Assembly (NCBI RefSeq): GCF_001425265.1 | Contig: NZ_LMEC01000020.1 | Location: 186,001-250,000 of the forward strand | Length of the DNA: 64,000 nt | Origin: Massilia sp. Root418 | Lineage (GTDB): Bacteria; Pseudomonadota; Gammaproteobacteria; Burkholderiales; Burkholderiaceae_D | Direction: 5' to 3' | Part shown: piece after piece, positions 7,388 through 16,148 of the stretch | Layout of the letters: the number at the start of each line of letters is the position of its first letter | How positions within the stretch are numbered: position 1 is the first letter of the stretch | The notes under the pieces: generated by a model | The model's database searches: none | What the model saw: only the letters and a program-made list of their open reading frames with translations | Told to the model about the DNA's origin: nothing | Translations under genes and position numbers: made by a program

Positions 7388-9637
7388 CTAAGCCGGCAGG
7401 TCGAAAGGCACGTTGCGCACCGGCTTGCCAGTCAGCCGCGCGACGGCGTTCGCAAAAGCAGGCGCCAGCGGCGGCAAACCCGGTTCGCCGATGCCGGTGG
7501 GCGGCTCGGCGCTGGGAACGATATGCACCGCGAAGCCCGGCATATTGGTCATGCGCGCCACCGTGAAATCGCCGAAATTGCTCTGTTCGACCACGCCGTC
7601 CTTGAGCGTGATGGCGGCCCCGGGCAGGCACATGGACAAGCCCATCACCGCCGCACCCTGTACCTGCGCCTCGATGCTGCGCGGGTTCACGGCCAGGTTG
7701 CAGTGCACGCCGGCGGTCACCTGGTGCAGCGTGGGCTGCCCGCCCTTTATGGACGCTTCCACCACATAGGCCACCACGGTGCTGAACGACTCATGCACCG
7801 CCACGCCCCAGGCGCGGCCGGCGGGTAGGCGCCGCTTGCCATAGCCGCTCTTGTCCACCGCCAGTTGTAACGCGGCGCGGTGGCGCGCGTACTTATCCCC
7901 GAACAGCTTCATGCGGTAGGCCACCGGATCCTGCCGGGTGGCGCGCGCGATCTCATCGACCAGCGTCTCCATCACGAAGGCGGTGTGGTTGGAGCCCACG
8001 CTGCGCCACCACAGCACCGGCACGTTCAATTTGGGGTGGTGAACGGTCAGCCGCATCGGGAAGGGATAAGGATCGCGCATGCCCTCGGTGGCGGTGCCGT
8101 CGATGCCGTCCTTGATCTGGAAGGCCTCGAATACAGAACCGGTGGTGATGGATTGCCCGACCAGCGCGTGGTCCCACGCCAGCACCTTGCCTTGCGCGTC
8201 GAAGCCGATGCGCGCACGGTGCAGATGCATGGGCCGGTAGTAGCCGCCGCGTATGTCGTCCTCGCGGCTCCACACGGTGCGCACCGGCGCGTCCACGCCG
8301 GTGGCGCGCGCAGCCTTGGCGATCTCGCATGCTTCCACCACGAAGTCGCTGCCGATGGAGGCGCGCCGGCCGAAGCCGCCGCCCGCCATTTCCACGTGCA
8401 GCGTCACCTGCTCCGGCTTGATGCCCAGCACCCGCGCGGCTGCGGCGCTGTCCACGCCGTGGAACTGCGTGCCCACCCACAGCTGCACGCCGCCCTGCTC
8501 CAGCTTGACGGTGCAGTTGAGCGGCTCCATGGGCGCATGGGCCAGATAGGGAAACACGAACTCGGCGTCGATCTTCAGCGGCGCGCCCGCCAGCGGCGCC
8601 ATGTCGGCGTCGAACTTGCGCGGCCCCGGCTGGGCGGCCAATTCGCGGTATTGGCGCAGCTGCTGCTCGCTGTCCACCTTCTGCACGCCCTCCGTGTTCC
8701 ATTCCAGCTTGAGCGCGTCGCGGCCCTGCTTGGCCGCCCAGTAGCCGTCCGCCAGCACGGCCACGCCCTCGGCGCCCCGGTCCAGCGGCACGCGCAGCAC
8801 CGCGCGCACGCCCTTGACGGCGCGCGCCGCGCTGTCGTCCAGCGTGGCCACGCGCGCGCCGAACACCGGCGGGCGCGCCACCACGGCGGTCAGCTGGCCC
8901 GGCAGGCGCGTGTCGATGCCGAAGTGCTGGCGGCCGCTGCTCTTGGCGCCCGCGTCCAGGCGGCCGGTGGGCTGGCCGATGATGCGGAAGTCCTTGGCGT
9001 CCTTCAGCTTCACGCTTGGCGGCACCGGCAGCGCGGCGGCCGCTTCGGCCAACTCGCCGTAGGCCAGCGTGCGTCCGTCCGGCGCCAGCACCATGCCTGC
9101 CCGCGTGCTCAAGGTGGCCGCGTCCACATTCCAGCGCTGCGCGGCAGCAGCCAGCAGCATGGCGCGGGCGCGCGCGCCTAGCTCGCGGTACTGCGTAAAG
9201 CTGTTCTTCACCGAGTTCGAGCCGCCTGTCAGGTGCATGCCGAACATGGGGTCCACATAGGCCGGGTCGTTCGAGCCGAGCTGGCTGCGCACCAGCTTCC
9301 AGTCCGCGTCCAGTTCCTCGGCCAGTATCATCGGCAGCGCGGTCTGCACGCCCTGGCCGAACTCCAGCCGGTTCACCGTGACCGTTACGATACCGTTGGG
9401 GGCGATCTGCACGAAGGCAAGCGGCTGCTCGGTGGCTTTGAGCGCGGCAGGCGCCTGCGCCGATGCCAGGTGCGGGAAGGCCCCCAGCGCCAGCCCGGAC
9501 ACGCCCAGCATTTTCAAGAAGGTGCGGCGCGGCGGCGCGGCCGGGTCGGCGGAGTCGGTTGAATCAGCTCCGGCACTGCGCGCCAGCATGTTCTGCAAGG
9601 CGCGCGGCAATTGCGTAGGGTCGATTTGATGCAGCAT
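7388..9637 (-). CDS. Molybdopterin-binding subunit of an isoquinoline 1-oxidoreductase-type dehydrogenase
   Basis: Large catalytic subunit (749 aa) of a xanthine-dehydrogenase-family molybdoenzyme, IorB type. It begins with a twin-arginine signal (RRTFLKMLG at 37-45, then a hydrophobic core), so the folded enzyme is exported to the periplasm. Signature parts are EFGQGVQTALPMILAEEL, GGGFGRRASIGSDFV, and the active-site region ending GIGEPGLPPLAPAFANAV, where Glu is the catalytic base. These enzymes hydroxylate N-heterocycles or aldehydes and pass electrons to a cytochrome or acceptor. It follows the 2Fe-2S subunit gene by 10 bp. Confidence 0.93.
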   Translation of the reverse strand: MLHQIDPTQLPRALQNMLARSAGADSTDSADPAAPPRRTFLKMLGVSGLALGAFPHLASAQAPAALKATEQPLAFVQIAPNGIVTVTVNRLEFGQGVQTALPMILAEELDADWKLVRSQLGSNDPAYVDPMFGMHLTGGSNSVKNSFTQYRELGARARAMLLAAAAQRWNVDAATLSTRAGMVLAPDGRTLAYGELAEAAAALPVPPSVKLKDAKDFRIIGQPTGRLDAGAKSSGRQHFGIDTRLPGQLTAVVARPPVFGARVATLDDSAARAVKGVRAVLRVPLDRGAEGVAVLADGYWAAKQGRDALKLEWNTEGVQKVDSEQQLRQYRELAAQPGPRKFDADMAPLAGAPLKIDAEFVFPYLAHAPMEPLNCTVKLEQGGVQLWVGTQFHGVDSAAAARVLGIKPEQVTLHVEMAGGGFGRRASIGSDFVVEACEIAKAARATGVDAPVRTVWSREDDIRGGYYRPMHLHRARIGFDAQGKVLAWDHALVGQSITTGSVFEAFQIKDGIDGTATEGMRDPYPFPMRLTVHHPKLNVPVLWWRSVGSNHTAFVMETLVDEIARATRQDPVAYRMKLFGDKYARHRAALQLAVDKSGYGKRRLPAGRAWGVAVHESFSTVVAYVVEASIKGGQPTLHQVTAGVHCNLAVNPRSIEAQVQGAAVMGLSMCLPGAAITLKDGVVEQSNFGDFTVARMTNMPGFAVHIVPSAEPPTGIGEPGLPPLAPAFANAVARLTGKPVRNVPFDLPA

Positions 9638-9647
9638 GGGGCTTCCT

Positions 9648-10121
9648 TCAGGCGAGAGTGCGGGCGGCGTCGGCGATGGCGGCGCGAATCCGTGCGTAGG
9701 TGCCGCAGCGGCAGATATTGCCTGCCATGGCGGATTCGATTTCCGCCACGGTGGGCTGTTTCCCGCGCGGGAGCGCCTTGAGGAAGGCGGTGGCGCTCAT
9801 GATCTGGCCGCTCTGGCAGTAGCCGCACTGCACCACGTCGTGTTTGACCCAGGCGGCCTGCACGGCCGCGCCTACGCGGTCGCTGCCGTCGGTGGCCGCT
9901 TCGATGGTGGTGATCTTCTTGCCTACGGCGGCGGAGATGGGCGTGATGCAGGAGCGGATGGCCTGGCCGTCCAGGTGCACGGTGCAGGCGCCGCACAAGG
10001 CCGCGCCGCAGCCGAACTTGGTGCCGGTCAGGCCCAGGGTATCGCGCAGCGCCCACAGGATGGGCGTTGCGGGATCGTCTTCGAGGGCGTGCTGGCGGCC
10101 GTTGACAGTAAGCGTGGTCAT
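9648..10121 (-). CDS. (2Fe-2S) subunit of the isoquinoline 1-oxidoreductase-type dehydrogenase
   Basis: Small electron-transfer subunit, 157 aa. It has a plant-type ferredoxin domain with the cluster cysteines in KFGCGAALCGACTVHLDG and IRSC, then a second helical [2Fe-2S] domain with CGYCQSGQ and CRCGTY. No signal peptide, as expected for a partner that is co-exported with the Tat-bearing large subunit. ATG 10121 begins the ferredoxin fold (MTTLTVNGRQ); a longer in-frame version to 10172 has no homology-like content. A third cytochrome subunit is not present nearby. Confidence 0.94.
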   Translation of the reverse strand: MTTLTVNGRQHALEDDPATPILWALRDTLGLTGTKFGCGAALCGACTVHLDGQAIRSCITPISAAVGKKITTIEAATDGSDRVGAAVQAAWVKHDVVQCGYCQSGQIMSATAFLKALPRGKQPTVAEIESAMAGNICRCGTYARIRAAIADAARTLA

Positions 10122-10213
10122 GGTGAGCGGAACTCCTGGTGAAATGGACCAGTGCAGTATGCCCCTGGCCACCCCGATGGCGTTTGCCGCTTCCGACCGT
10201 TATCTTGCCTGAT

Positions 10214-11137
10214 TCAACGAATTTCCGTGAGAGCCCGCTCCTGCAGGCGGCGGATATCGCGCAGTGGCGGCGCGCCGAACAGGCGCGTGTACTCGCGGCT
10301 GAATTGCGAGGCGCTCTCATAGCCCACGCGCACCGCCGCGCTGCCGGCGTCGATATCCTCGGTGAGCATCAGCTGGCGCGCGTCCTGCAGGCGCAGCTGC
10401 TTCAGGTACTGCAAGGGGCTCATGTTGGTGACCGCGCGAAAATGCTGGCGGAAGGTGGATGGACTCATGTGCGCCTGCGCGGCCAGGTCGTCCATCGGGA
10501 AGTCCTCGGTGTAGTGCTGCCGCAGCCAGTTGATGACGCGCGAAATCTGCTGGCTGGGCGAGCCGGCCGCCACCAGCTGGCGCAAGGTGGCGCCGTGCTC
10601 GCCCAGCAGCAGCCGCACCATGATCTCCTGCTCAATGAGCGGCGCCAGCTGCTTGATCAGTTGCGGCTCGCCGAGCAGGCGCACCAGCCGGATCAGCGCC
10701 TCGGTGAGGCCCTCGTCCAGGTCCACCACGGACAGCGCCCGCGCACTGCCCGAGGCCAGCGGCAGGGACAGGTCCATGCCGGCCGCCACCTGCGCCAGGC
10801 GGCCGCAGTCCAGCTCCACCCACAAGCCCAGGTACGGTTCCGGGCCGCTGGCGCGCGTGACATAGGACACCACCGGCAGGTCCAGCGACGTGACCAGTGA
10901 CTGGCCCTGTCCGTAGTCGAAAATCTCTCCGGCCAGCGTGACGCGCTTGCCTCCCTGCACCGCCAGGCCCAGGCCCAGCGCATAGATGCAGGGCATCGGC
11001 TCGCTGATCACGCTGCGGCGGTAAAACTTGAGCGACGGGATGGCGTTGGCGTACTCGCCGTCGGTTTGGGCAATCGCGCCCACCAGGCGCGCCAGTTCCG
11101 CGCGAGCCGCGCTGCTTGGATTATGCGATGTGTTCAT
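10214..11137 (-). CDS. AraC-family regulator (AraC_N type)
   Basis: 307-aa transcription factor: N-terminal AraC_N domain (PCIYALGLGLAVQGGKRV, then FDYGQGQSLVTSLDLPV) and a C-terminal AraC DNA-binding domain (MSPSTFRQHFRAVTNMSPLQYLKQ and VGYESASQFSREYTRLFGAPP). It is upstream of, and co-directional with, the molybdoenzyme genes across a 92-bp gap, and divergent from the quinone reductase at 11285, so it may control either or both. Confidence 0.92.
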   Translation of the reverse strand: MNTSHNPSSAARAELARLVGAIAQTDGEYANAIPSLKFYRRSVISEPMPCIYALGLGLAVQGGKRVTLAGEIFDYGQGQSLVTSLDLPVVSYVTRASGPEPYLGLWVELDCGRLAQVAAGMDLSLPLASGSARALSVVDLDEGLTEALIRLVRLLGEPQLIKQLAPLIEQEIMVRLLLGEHGATLRQLVAAGSPSQQISRVINWLRQHYTEDFPMDDLAAQAHMSPSTFRQHFRAVTNMSPLQYLKQLRLQDARQLMLTEDIDAGSAAVRVGYESASQFSREYTRLFGAPPLRDIRRLQERALTEIR

Positions 11138-11284
11138 ATTGGCAGCGTAGCACGGTTGCGGGAGTTTGCCATCCTGCGCGGCAGCGGCTCGTCAAATCGG
11201 GCAAGAAGTGCATCGGATCCGGCAAGCGCCGGCGGCGGATATGGCAGCACAATGCCAGCCATCGGAACCTACAACCAGAAGACA

Positions 11285-11878
11285 ATGAAACGTGTATTGA
11301 TTATTAACGCCCACCAGTTCTACGAGGGCATGGCCAGCGGCAAGCTGAATCAGAAGATGGCGGACGTGATCCGCAGCGAGATGGAGGCGCGCGGCTATGA
11401 AGTGCGCGAGTCCATCATCGAAGCCGGGTATGACGTCGACGCGGAAGTGGACAAGCACGTCTGGGCCGACATCATTATCCTGCAATCGCCGGTGTACTGG
11501 TTCGGCATGCCGTGGATTTACAAGAAATATGTGGACGAAGTGTTCACTGCGGGCCTGCTCCAGCAGCGCCTGCTGAGCGGCGACGGCCGCACGCGCGAAG
11601 ATCCGGGAAGCCAGTACGGCAGCGGCGGCAAGATGCAGGGCAAGCGCTACATGATATCGGTGACGTGGAACGCCCCGAGCGTAGCCTTCGGCAACCCGCA
11701 GCAACGGCTGTTCGAGGGCAAATCCGTTGATGACGTGTTCGTGTCGAATACCGCGAATTACAAATTCTGCGGCGCCGAAGTGCTGCCCGCCTTCTCGTCG
11801 CACGACGTCATCAAGCAGGCAGACGTCGAGGGCGACATTGCGCGGCTGCGCGAACACCTGGCCGCCACCGTGCAGTAA
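11285..11878 (+). CDS. mdaB: NADPH quinone reductase, MdaB-like
   Basis: Cytoplasmic flavodoxin-fold NAD(P)H:quinone oxidoreductase, 197 aa, close to the usual MdaB length of about 193. Diagnostic parts are KRVLIINAHQFYEGMASGK at the N-terminus, ADIIILQSPVYWFGMPWIYK for the FMN/phosphate region, and YMISVTWNAPSVAFG. It reduces quinones by two electrons and protects against redox stress. ATG 11285 has AGAAGAC in front; an in-frame ATG at 11252 is less likely. Divergent from an AraC regulator. Confidence 0.9.
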   Translation: MKRVLIINAHQFYEGMASGKLNQKMADVIRSEMEARGYEVRESIIEAGYDVDAEVDKHVWADIIILQSPVYWFGMPWIYKKYVDEVFTAGLLQQRLLSGDGRTREDPGSQYGSGGKMQGKRYMISVTWNAPSVAFGNPQQRLFEGKSVDDVFVSNTANYKFCGAEVLPAFSSHDVIKQADVEGDIARLREHLAATVQ

Positions 11879-11900
11879 GGCCCCGCGCCGGCGTCTGGCG

Positions 11901-12326
11901 CTACAGCGTCTTCGACATGAATATGCGGCTGATGCCCTCCTGCGCGGAGGCGACCTCGCCGAAACGCAGCCACCCGTTTTTCTCGTAGAAGCCGGGCGCC
12001 TGGAAGCTGATCGTGTAAAGCACGGCGGAGATGCAGCCTCTTTTCCGTGCCTCCGCTTCAAACGCCGCCAGGATGCGCGTACCCAAACCTGAACCACGCA
12101 GGGACTCGGGCAGATGGAACAGATCGAGAAACGCCAGCCCGAGCGAGGTACGCCCGACGATCCCACCCAGCGTCGCGCCGCTTTCGGGATCTTTCACCAT
12201 TACGCACAGCGGGCACCGGTCGTTCAGGCCTGCCATTTGCCGGTTGAACTCATCCAGTCCCTTGCCGAGGGCATTCTCAAACTCGGCATCTTCCTGATCG
12301 CTGACTACAATGACACTGTGCTGCAA
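11901..12326 (-). CDS. GNAT-family N-acetyltransferase
   Basis: Small 141-aa protein with a single GNAT fold. The acetyl-CoA pyrophosphate-binding loop is LRGSGLGTRILAAFEAEAR (Arg/Gln-x-x-Gly-x-Gly/Ala type), preceded by LAFLDLFHLPES, and followed by the FQAPGFYEKNGWLRFGE strand-helix typical of the family end. Substrate unknown. It is convergent with mdaB and follows the hypothetical gene at 12339-12884. Confidence 0.85.
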   Translation of the reverse strand: MQHSVIVVSDQEDAEFENALGKGLDEFNRQMAGLNDRCPLCVMVKDPESGATLGGIVGRTSLGLAFLDLFHLPESLRGSGLGTRILAAFEAEARKRGCISAVLYTISFQAPGFYEKNGWLRFGEVASAQEGISRIFMSKTL

Positions 12327-12338
12327 ATTACTCTCCTG

Positions 12339-12884
12339 TTAAATCTGGCTATTTGTGACTGATATCGGTGGCTTCCGTTTCTGCGGTGAGAAGCCGACGT
12401 TTTCGAGGCACTCGGGGCGACGGGAATCATGTACCCGGAAGCTGAACTTGAGTTCCCATTCTTCGCTTTTAGTCACGTAACTGGCAATGGGTGCGTGAAT
12501 CGTCGCCGCAAAACCGTCGGGGGCCACGTTGGGATATTCTTTCCTGATATCGTCGAGCCGCACGCAATGCCCCGAAATATTCATGTATATCCAAGGCGCG
12601 GCGGTGGCATCGTTTTTTGTCATGAATCCAAACTTATCGATCGTCACTCCGTCGCCAAGCGCTGGACCTATTCCTTCATGGAATTTCCAATAACCGTTGT
12701 CGGTTCGCGTGCGGATTTTGGCCCCGAAAAGCTCTTGAATGCCGACCTCGCCGATCGCCACTGTCCGCATGCCGCGAATCACGTCCCATATGTCTTTCTC
12801 TTCCGCCGCGCCAGCGGCGCAGACCTTGCTCAACCCTGCCAGGATAATCAGCAGCGCTCCGTATCGCAGCCTGGAGTAATTCAT
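12339..12884 (-). CDS. Hypothetical exported protein
   Basis: 181 aa with a clear signal peptide (hydrophobic core GALLIILAGLSKVCAAGA, cleavage near AGAA at about 27). The mature part has no domain I recognise; it carries two Cys (SGHCVRLDD and RRPECLEN) that could form a periplasmic disulfide. It sits between an acetyltransferase and a 69-aa gene, separated from the latter by only 5 bp, so the two are probably one transcript. Confidence 0.6.
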   Translation of the reverse strand: MNYSRLRYGALLIILAGLSKVCAAGAAEEKDIWDVIRGMRTVAIGEVGIQELFGAKIRTRTDNGYWKFHEGIGPALGDGVTIDKFGFMTKNDATAAPWIYMNISGHCVRLDDIRKEYPNVAPDGFAATIHAPIASYVTKSEEWELKFSFRVHDSRRPECLENVGFSPQKRKPPISVTNSQI

Positions 12885-12889
12885 TGTTC

Positions 12890-13099
12890 TTACGCCAGCG
12901 GTTCGATGCTCTGGCCGAAGCCGGCGAGCTCGTGGTAAATGTCGTCCAGGTAGACCGCGATTTCGTCTTCGGCCAGCGCCGGCGGGATAACGATCTCTTC
13001 CAGCGGCACCCGCTTGCCGAAGTCCAGTCGATAGACCTCCCAGGCTTCGCCCACGCGGCGCACGTCAACCTGGAACCTGCCGTAAATGTTGAACTTCAT
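12890..13099 (-). CDS. Small conserved protein (DUF7661-like)
   Basis: 69-aa acidic soluble protein, starting MKFNIYGRFQVDVRR and containing VPLEEIVIPPALAEDEIAVYLDDIYHE (split here by position, about 30-56). The layout of a short beta strand, a basic patch and an acidic helix resembles the small DUF7661 family of unknown role; this match is from memory of the pattern. Five bp separate it from the exported hypothetical downstream. Confidence 0.6.
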   Translation of the reverse strand: MKFNIYGRFQVDVRRVGEAWEVYRLDFGKRVPLEEIVIPPALAEDEIAVYLDDIYHELAGFGQSIEPLA

Positions 13100-13117
13100 T
13101 TTCTCGATCCGGGAATA

Positions 13118-13597
13118 CTAATTCTTCGGCGGACGTATGCCGGTGTACTGCGCGGACACCAGCTTCCATTTGCCGTCCTTCAGTTGTGCGACGTAGCTGG
13201 CGCGCATGGCAAAACTGCGGGCCTGCGCTTCCGCGCCCATGGTGTAGTTGAGCTTTGCCAGCACGACGGCCGTATCGCCCAGCACCCGCACCATCGGCTC
13301 GGTGACCGTCAGCTGCGGCGAGGCGCGCTTCTGGTCTGGGGCATAAAAGGACAGCATCTTCTCGCGGCTGTCCACTTCGCCGGCAGGCGATACTTCGACG
13401 TAGTTCTCTGCAGTGACGGCCTTCAGCGCGGCCTGGTCAAAATCCCGCTGCGCTTCGGCGTGGCGCTGCACCAGTTCCACCAGTGCTGCGCTGCCGTTGT
13501 CGGCCGCCGTGGCGCCATTCAACGCGCACATTAGGGAAAGGAGGACGCCCTGCACGGCGTGGCGTGGCCTGGCATATTTCAAGAAGTCTTGCATCAT
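13118..13597 (-). CDS. Exported NTF2-like (SnoaL/DUF4440) protein
   Basis: 159 aa with a signal peptide (HAVQGVLLSLMCALNGATA, cleavage near residue 32) and a DUF4440/NTF2-like cone fold: an N-terminal helix LVELVQRHAEAQRDFDQAAL, a strand ENYVEVSPAGEVDSREK, and the closing strands AQLKDGKWKLVSAQYTGIRP. Such small domains bind or turn over hydrophobic ligands; no function can be given. Part of a four-gene minus-strand run of small genes. Confidence 0.75.
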   Translation of the reverse strand: MMQDFLKYARPRHAVQGVLLSLMCALNGATAADNGSAALVELVQRHAEAQRDFDQAALKAVTAENYVEVSPAGEVDSREKMLSFYAPDQKRASPQLTVTEPMVRVLGDTAVVLAKLNYTMGAEAQARSFAMRASYVAQLKDGKWKLVSAQYTGIRPPKN

Positions 13598-13635
13598 GAT
13601 CTCGTGGTCTCCATTTCGATGGGGATGTGGGAGGA

Positions 13636-14517
13636 CTATCTCCGGCCGCGAAGGCAGCTGTAGCGCACTTCACGTTCGTTCAACACTTCCCGCGTCCAGC
13701 CCCGGCCCGCGTAGAAGGCGTCGGCACGGGTGCCGGCCGTGGTAGTGAGCTGGACGCGCTCGCTGCCCTGCTCGAACAGCCAGTCTGCCGCCAGTTTCAG
13801 CAGGCGCTTCGCGATCCCCCTGCCTTCGTGCTGCTGCGCCATGAACAGCGCCCAGATCGAGGCGTGCTCCTTGTCCGCGTAGCAGAAACCGGTGATGGCC
13901 CCGGCACTTTCAGCCACCCAGCCGCGTCCGAGCAGGTCAAGGTAGTCGCGATACATCTGCTCCGTCACGCGGGAAGGATCGGACAGCACATTTTCCGTGA
14001 CCGCCAGGCGGATCGCCGACATGGCGGGGATATCGTCTACTGTCGCCAGCCTGAAATTCACGGGCGGCGCTCCGGGTTTGCAGGATGCGTGCGCCATCAC
14101 GAAGAAGGCGTCGTCTTCGGATTGAACGGTCCACCCTTCGCGCTCATAGAACCGCCTGGCCGCGGCGTTCACGCGAAACACGCGCAAGCCCAGGCCCCGG
14201 CGCGACTGCACGCCCATGTGGACGATGTCCGCAAGCAGGCGCGCACCGATGCCACGGGACTGAAAGCCGGGTGCCAGTATCAGCATGCGCAGGTAGATGT
14301 CTTCGGGGTTCAGGTCGAGCTGGTAGTAACCCGCGAGCTTGCCGCCCGAGTTCACCACGTAAGTGGACGCCGTCGAAAAAGCCATGTCGAAATGCGCGAT
14401 CTGCCATTGCTCGTCCCAGCCCCAGATACCTTCAATGTGCGGCCGCATCGTCGTTTGATACAGGGCCCAGATAGCGTCCCGGTCATCGGGCAGCGCCAGT
14501 CGCGTCGCAAGCTGCAT
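13636..14517 (-). CDS. Tandem GNAT acetyltransferase
   Basis: 293 aa with two GNAT domains. Domain one (about 3-140) contains GFQSRGIGARLLADIVHMG as the acetyl-CoA loop and ends FYEREGWTVQSE; domain two (about 148-290) contains EGRGIAKRLLKLAADWLFE and ends FYAGRGWTREVL. ATG 14517 has GGAAGAAC in front, better than an in-frame start at 14538. It lies 84 bp downstream of the retron reverse transcriptase on the same strand; the gap holds a 12-bp palindrome (14571-14582). Whether it belongs to the retron is unclear; it looks like an ordinary acetyltransferase. Confidence 0.85.
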   Translation of the reverse strand: MQLATRLALPDDRDAIWALYQTTMRPHIEGIWGWDEQWQIAHFDMAFSTASTYVVNSGGKLAGYYQLDLNPEDIYLRMLILAPGFQSRGIGARLLADIVHMGVQSRRGLGLRVFRVNAAARRFYEREGWTVQSEDDAFFVMAHASCKPGAPPVNFRLATVDDIPAMSAIRLAVTENVLSDPSRVTEQMYRDYLDLLGRGWVAESAGAITGFCYADKEHASIWALFMAQQHEGRGIAKRLLKLAADWLFEQGSERVQLTTTAGTRADAFYAGRGWTREVLNEREVRYSCLRGRR

Positions 14518-14601
14518 GTTCTTCCAAGATCTAAGCAATGTTGGCAGGATAGCAGCTTGCGTGCCGCGAAAATGCGCGCATTCTCACACTCTGCCAAAAC
14601 T

Positions 14602-15957
14602 TCAGGCACTCCATGCGATCGCTTCCATCAGGCTTTGCAGCCGGCCGGCCCGCTGCGCGTTCACCATCTTCACATAGGAGATTCTGCCGGCCAGGTAGGC
14701 ACGGAAATCCGGATGGCCGTCACGGTTCTGGGACGCGGGGCCGTGGCGCGCGCAGTTCGTCAGCGTGGCTTTGAGCCTGTCGTATTCGTCCCGCGCGATA
14801 TTGGGATGGCTATTCAGCACCACGCCGGTCACTTGCTGGCGCGTCCCGCCACGCATCAAGCGGGTCTTGCGCGTGTTGACGCGGAAGCCTTCCTCCAGCG
14901 CGATCGCGGCGACCTGGATGTGAAAGCGGTCCGCAGCCCGCGCAAACGCGGGGCCGCCGGAGAACGCCAGGTCGTCCGCGTAGCGGGTGTAGGTTCCGCC
15001 CAGCGACTGCGCCAGCGCGGAGAGGCGCATGTCGAGCCGGTATGCGCAGAGGTTGGCCAGCGCAGGCGAACACGGGGAGCCTTGCGGCAGGTGGGGCGAC
15101 TTCAGGGCCTGGCGTTCCATCCAGCACAGCGAGCCGCCGGCCAGCTGGTCGCGGAAGGCGCCGGCCGGCGTGCGGTTGACGCACATGCGCGCCAGCGTGC
15201 CGGCGGCTTGCGGCGGATAGCCCAGCTTTTCAAACAGCGCATGGACGCGCGACAGCTGGATGCTTGGAAAAAAATCCTTCAGGTCCATGCGGATGACGGC
15301 GGGCTGCCCTGCGTGCGGCGCAGCGTGCGTCACGCAGGAGCGGCCGCGCCGGAACCCATGCGCGGCCGGATGCGGCGGCACCAGGTCCAGTATCCCGCGC
15401 AGGATCTTCTGCTGGATGCGGCGCAGCCGCGCCTTCGGTATTTCTATCAGCCGCAGGCCGCCGCTGCGCTTGGGCACCCAGCGATAGTGGTAGTGCTGGA
15501 GGGGCGATTGCGCGTCGCGCGCCAGCCGCCACTGGTCGGCAAACCAGTCCAGCGCGCGGACCGGCTCGTTCAGCCACGCGGCAAGCGCGCCGGCAGTCGG
15601 CAAGTCCGGCAGCGCAAGCGCAGCAAGCCAGGCGGGCCTGGGCGGCCGCACGGGGGCATCCACGCAAAAGCGCCGGACGTCGGGCAGCGCGACGGGATCG
15701 GGCGCGGGCATGTCCTCATCGGCCGGGCCGACGCGTGCGCCGCCGAGGCACTCCAGCAGCAGAGCGGCAAGTTCATGGCGGCTGTAGTAATGGAAGTTCT
15801 CGCCGGTCCGCGCGGCGAGGGCCTCGCACACGGCGGGCACCCATGGCGGCGCCGCGTCGAATACGCGGTTGCATGCGGCGATCAGGCTGGCGAGGCTGCC
15901 GTCAGTGGCCAGCGCCATGTCGGCCAGCGCCAGCGCGGTGAACTGCTTTGTATTCAT
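14602..15957 (-). CDS. Retron reverse transcriptase with N-terminal extension
   Basis: 451 aa. The RT domain runs from about residue 150 to the end: fingers WVPKRSGGLRLIEIPKARLR, region 3 DLKDFFPSI (225-233), LPQGSPCSP (290-298), catalytic YADD (326-329), and VTGVVLN (376-382), the VTG triplet that marks retron RTs. The retron-specific NAxxH motif before region 3 reads HAAPH (211-215), an N-to-H change. About 145 residues precede the RT fold and match nothing I know; myxobacterial retron RTs have similar extensions. It should reverse-transcribe the RNA encoded just upstream into branched msDNA. No maturase or HNH domain, so not a group II intron. Confidence 0.9.
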   Translation of the reverse strand: MNTKQFTALALADMALATDGSLASLIAACNRVFDAAPPWVPAVCEALAARTGENFHYYSRHELAALLLECLGGARVGPADEDMPAPDPVALPDVRRFCVDAPVRPPRPAWLAALALPDLPTAGALAAWLNEPVRALDWFADQWRLARDAQSPLQHYHYRWVPKRSGGLRLIEIPKARLRRIQQKILRGILDLVPPHPAAHGFRRGRSCVTHAAPHAGQPAVIRMDLKDFFPSIQLSRVHALFEKLGYPPQAAGTLARMCVNRTPAGAFRDQLAGGSLCWMERQALKSPHLPQGSPCSPALANLCAYRLDMRLSALAQSLGGTYTRYADDLAFSGGPAFARAADRFHIQVAAIALEEGFRVNTRKTRLMRGGTRQQVTGVVLNSHPNIARDEYDRLKATLTNCARHGPASQNRDGHPDFRAYLAGRISYVKMVNAQRAGRLQSLMEAIAWSA

Positions 15958-15976
15958 GCGCAGCGACGATCCAATA

Positions 15977-16142
15977 GGGGCGGAGCTCCTTCAACGAGTC
16001 TCGTGATGCGTGAGCTGTCTTGCGTGGAAGCGCAACGCGGCTCATGCGGCGAAATACTGAACAATCAATTTCCCACGGGGTAGCCCCGTAGAGGCTGTCC
16101 CTGCACCAGGCAGCGACAGGCCGGCTTGAAGGAGTCCGCCCC
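15977..16142 (-). ncRNA. Retron msr-msd RNA
   Basis: 166-nt template/primer RNA for the reverse transcriptase. Read on the minus strand it opens with repeat a1 (16142-16126, GGGGCGGACTCCTTCAA) and closes with a2 (15994-15977, TTGAAGGAGCTCCGCCCC), which pair over 17 bp with one bulged base. Immediately after a1 comes AGC, so G16125 is the expected branching guanosine. Hairpin 1 spans 16122-16093 (outer GGC-TGTC/GACAGCC, inner CTGC/GCAG); hairpin 2 spans 16091-16073 (ACGGGG-CTA-CCCCGT core); both should be msr. The msd hairpin is 16047-16008 (GCATGAGC/GCTCACGC outer, TTGCG/CGCAA inner). The layout msr-msd then RT is that of known retrons. Folding was done by eye. Confidence 0.87.
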
Positions 16143-16148
16143 GCCCAC

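Noticed and set aside
14602..15957. Group II intron or diversity-generating RT
   Set aside because: No maturase/HNH domain, no template/variable repeats nearby, and the VTG motif plus a1/a2 repeats fit a retron.
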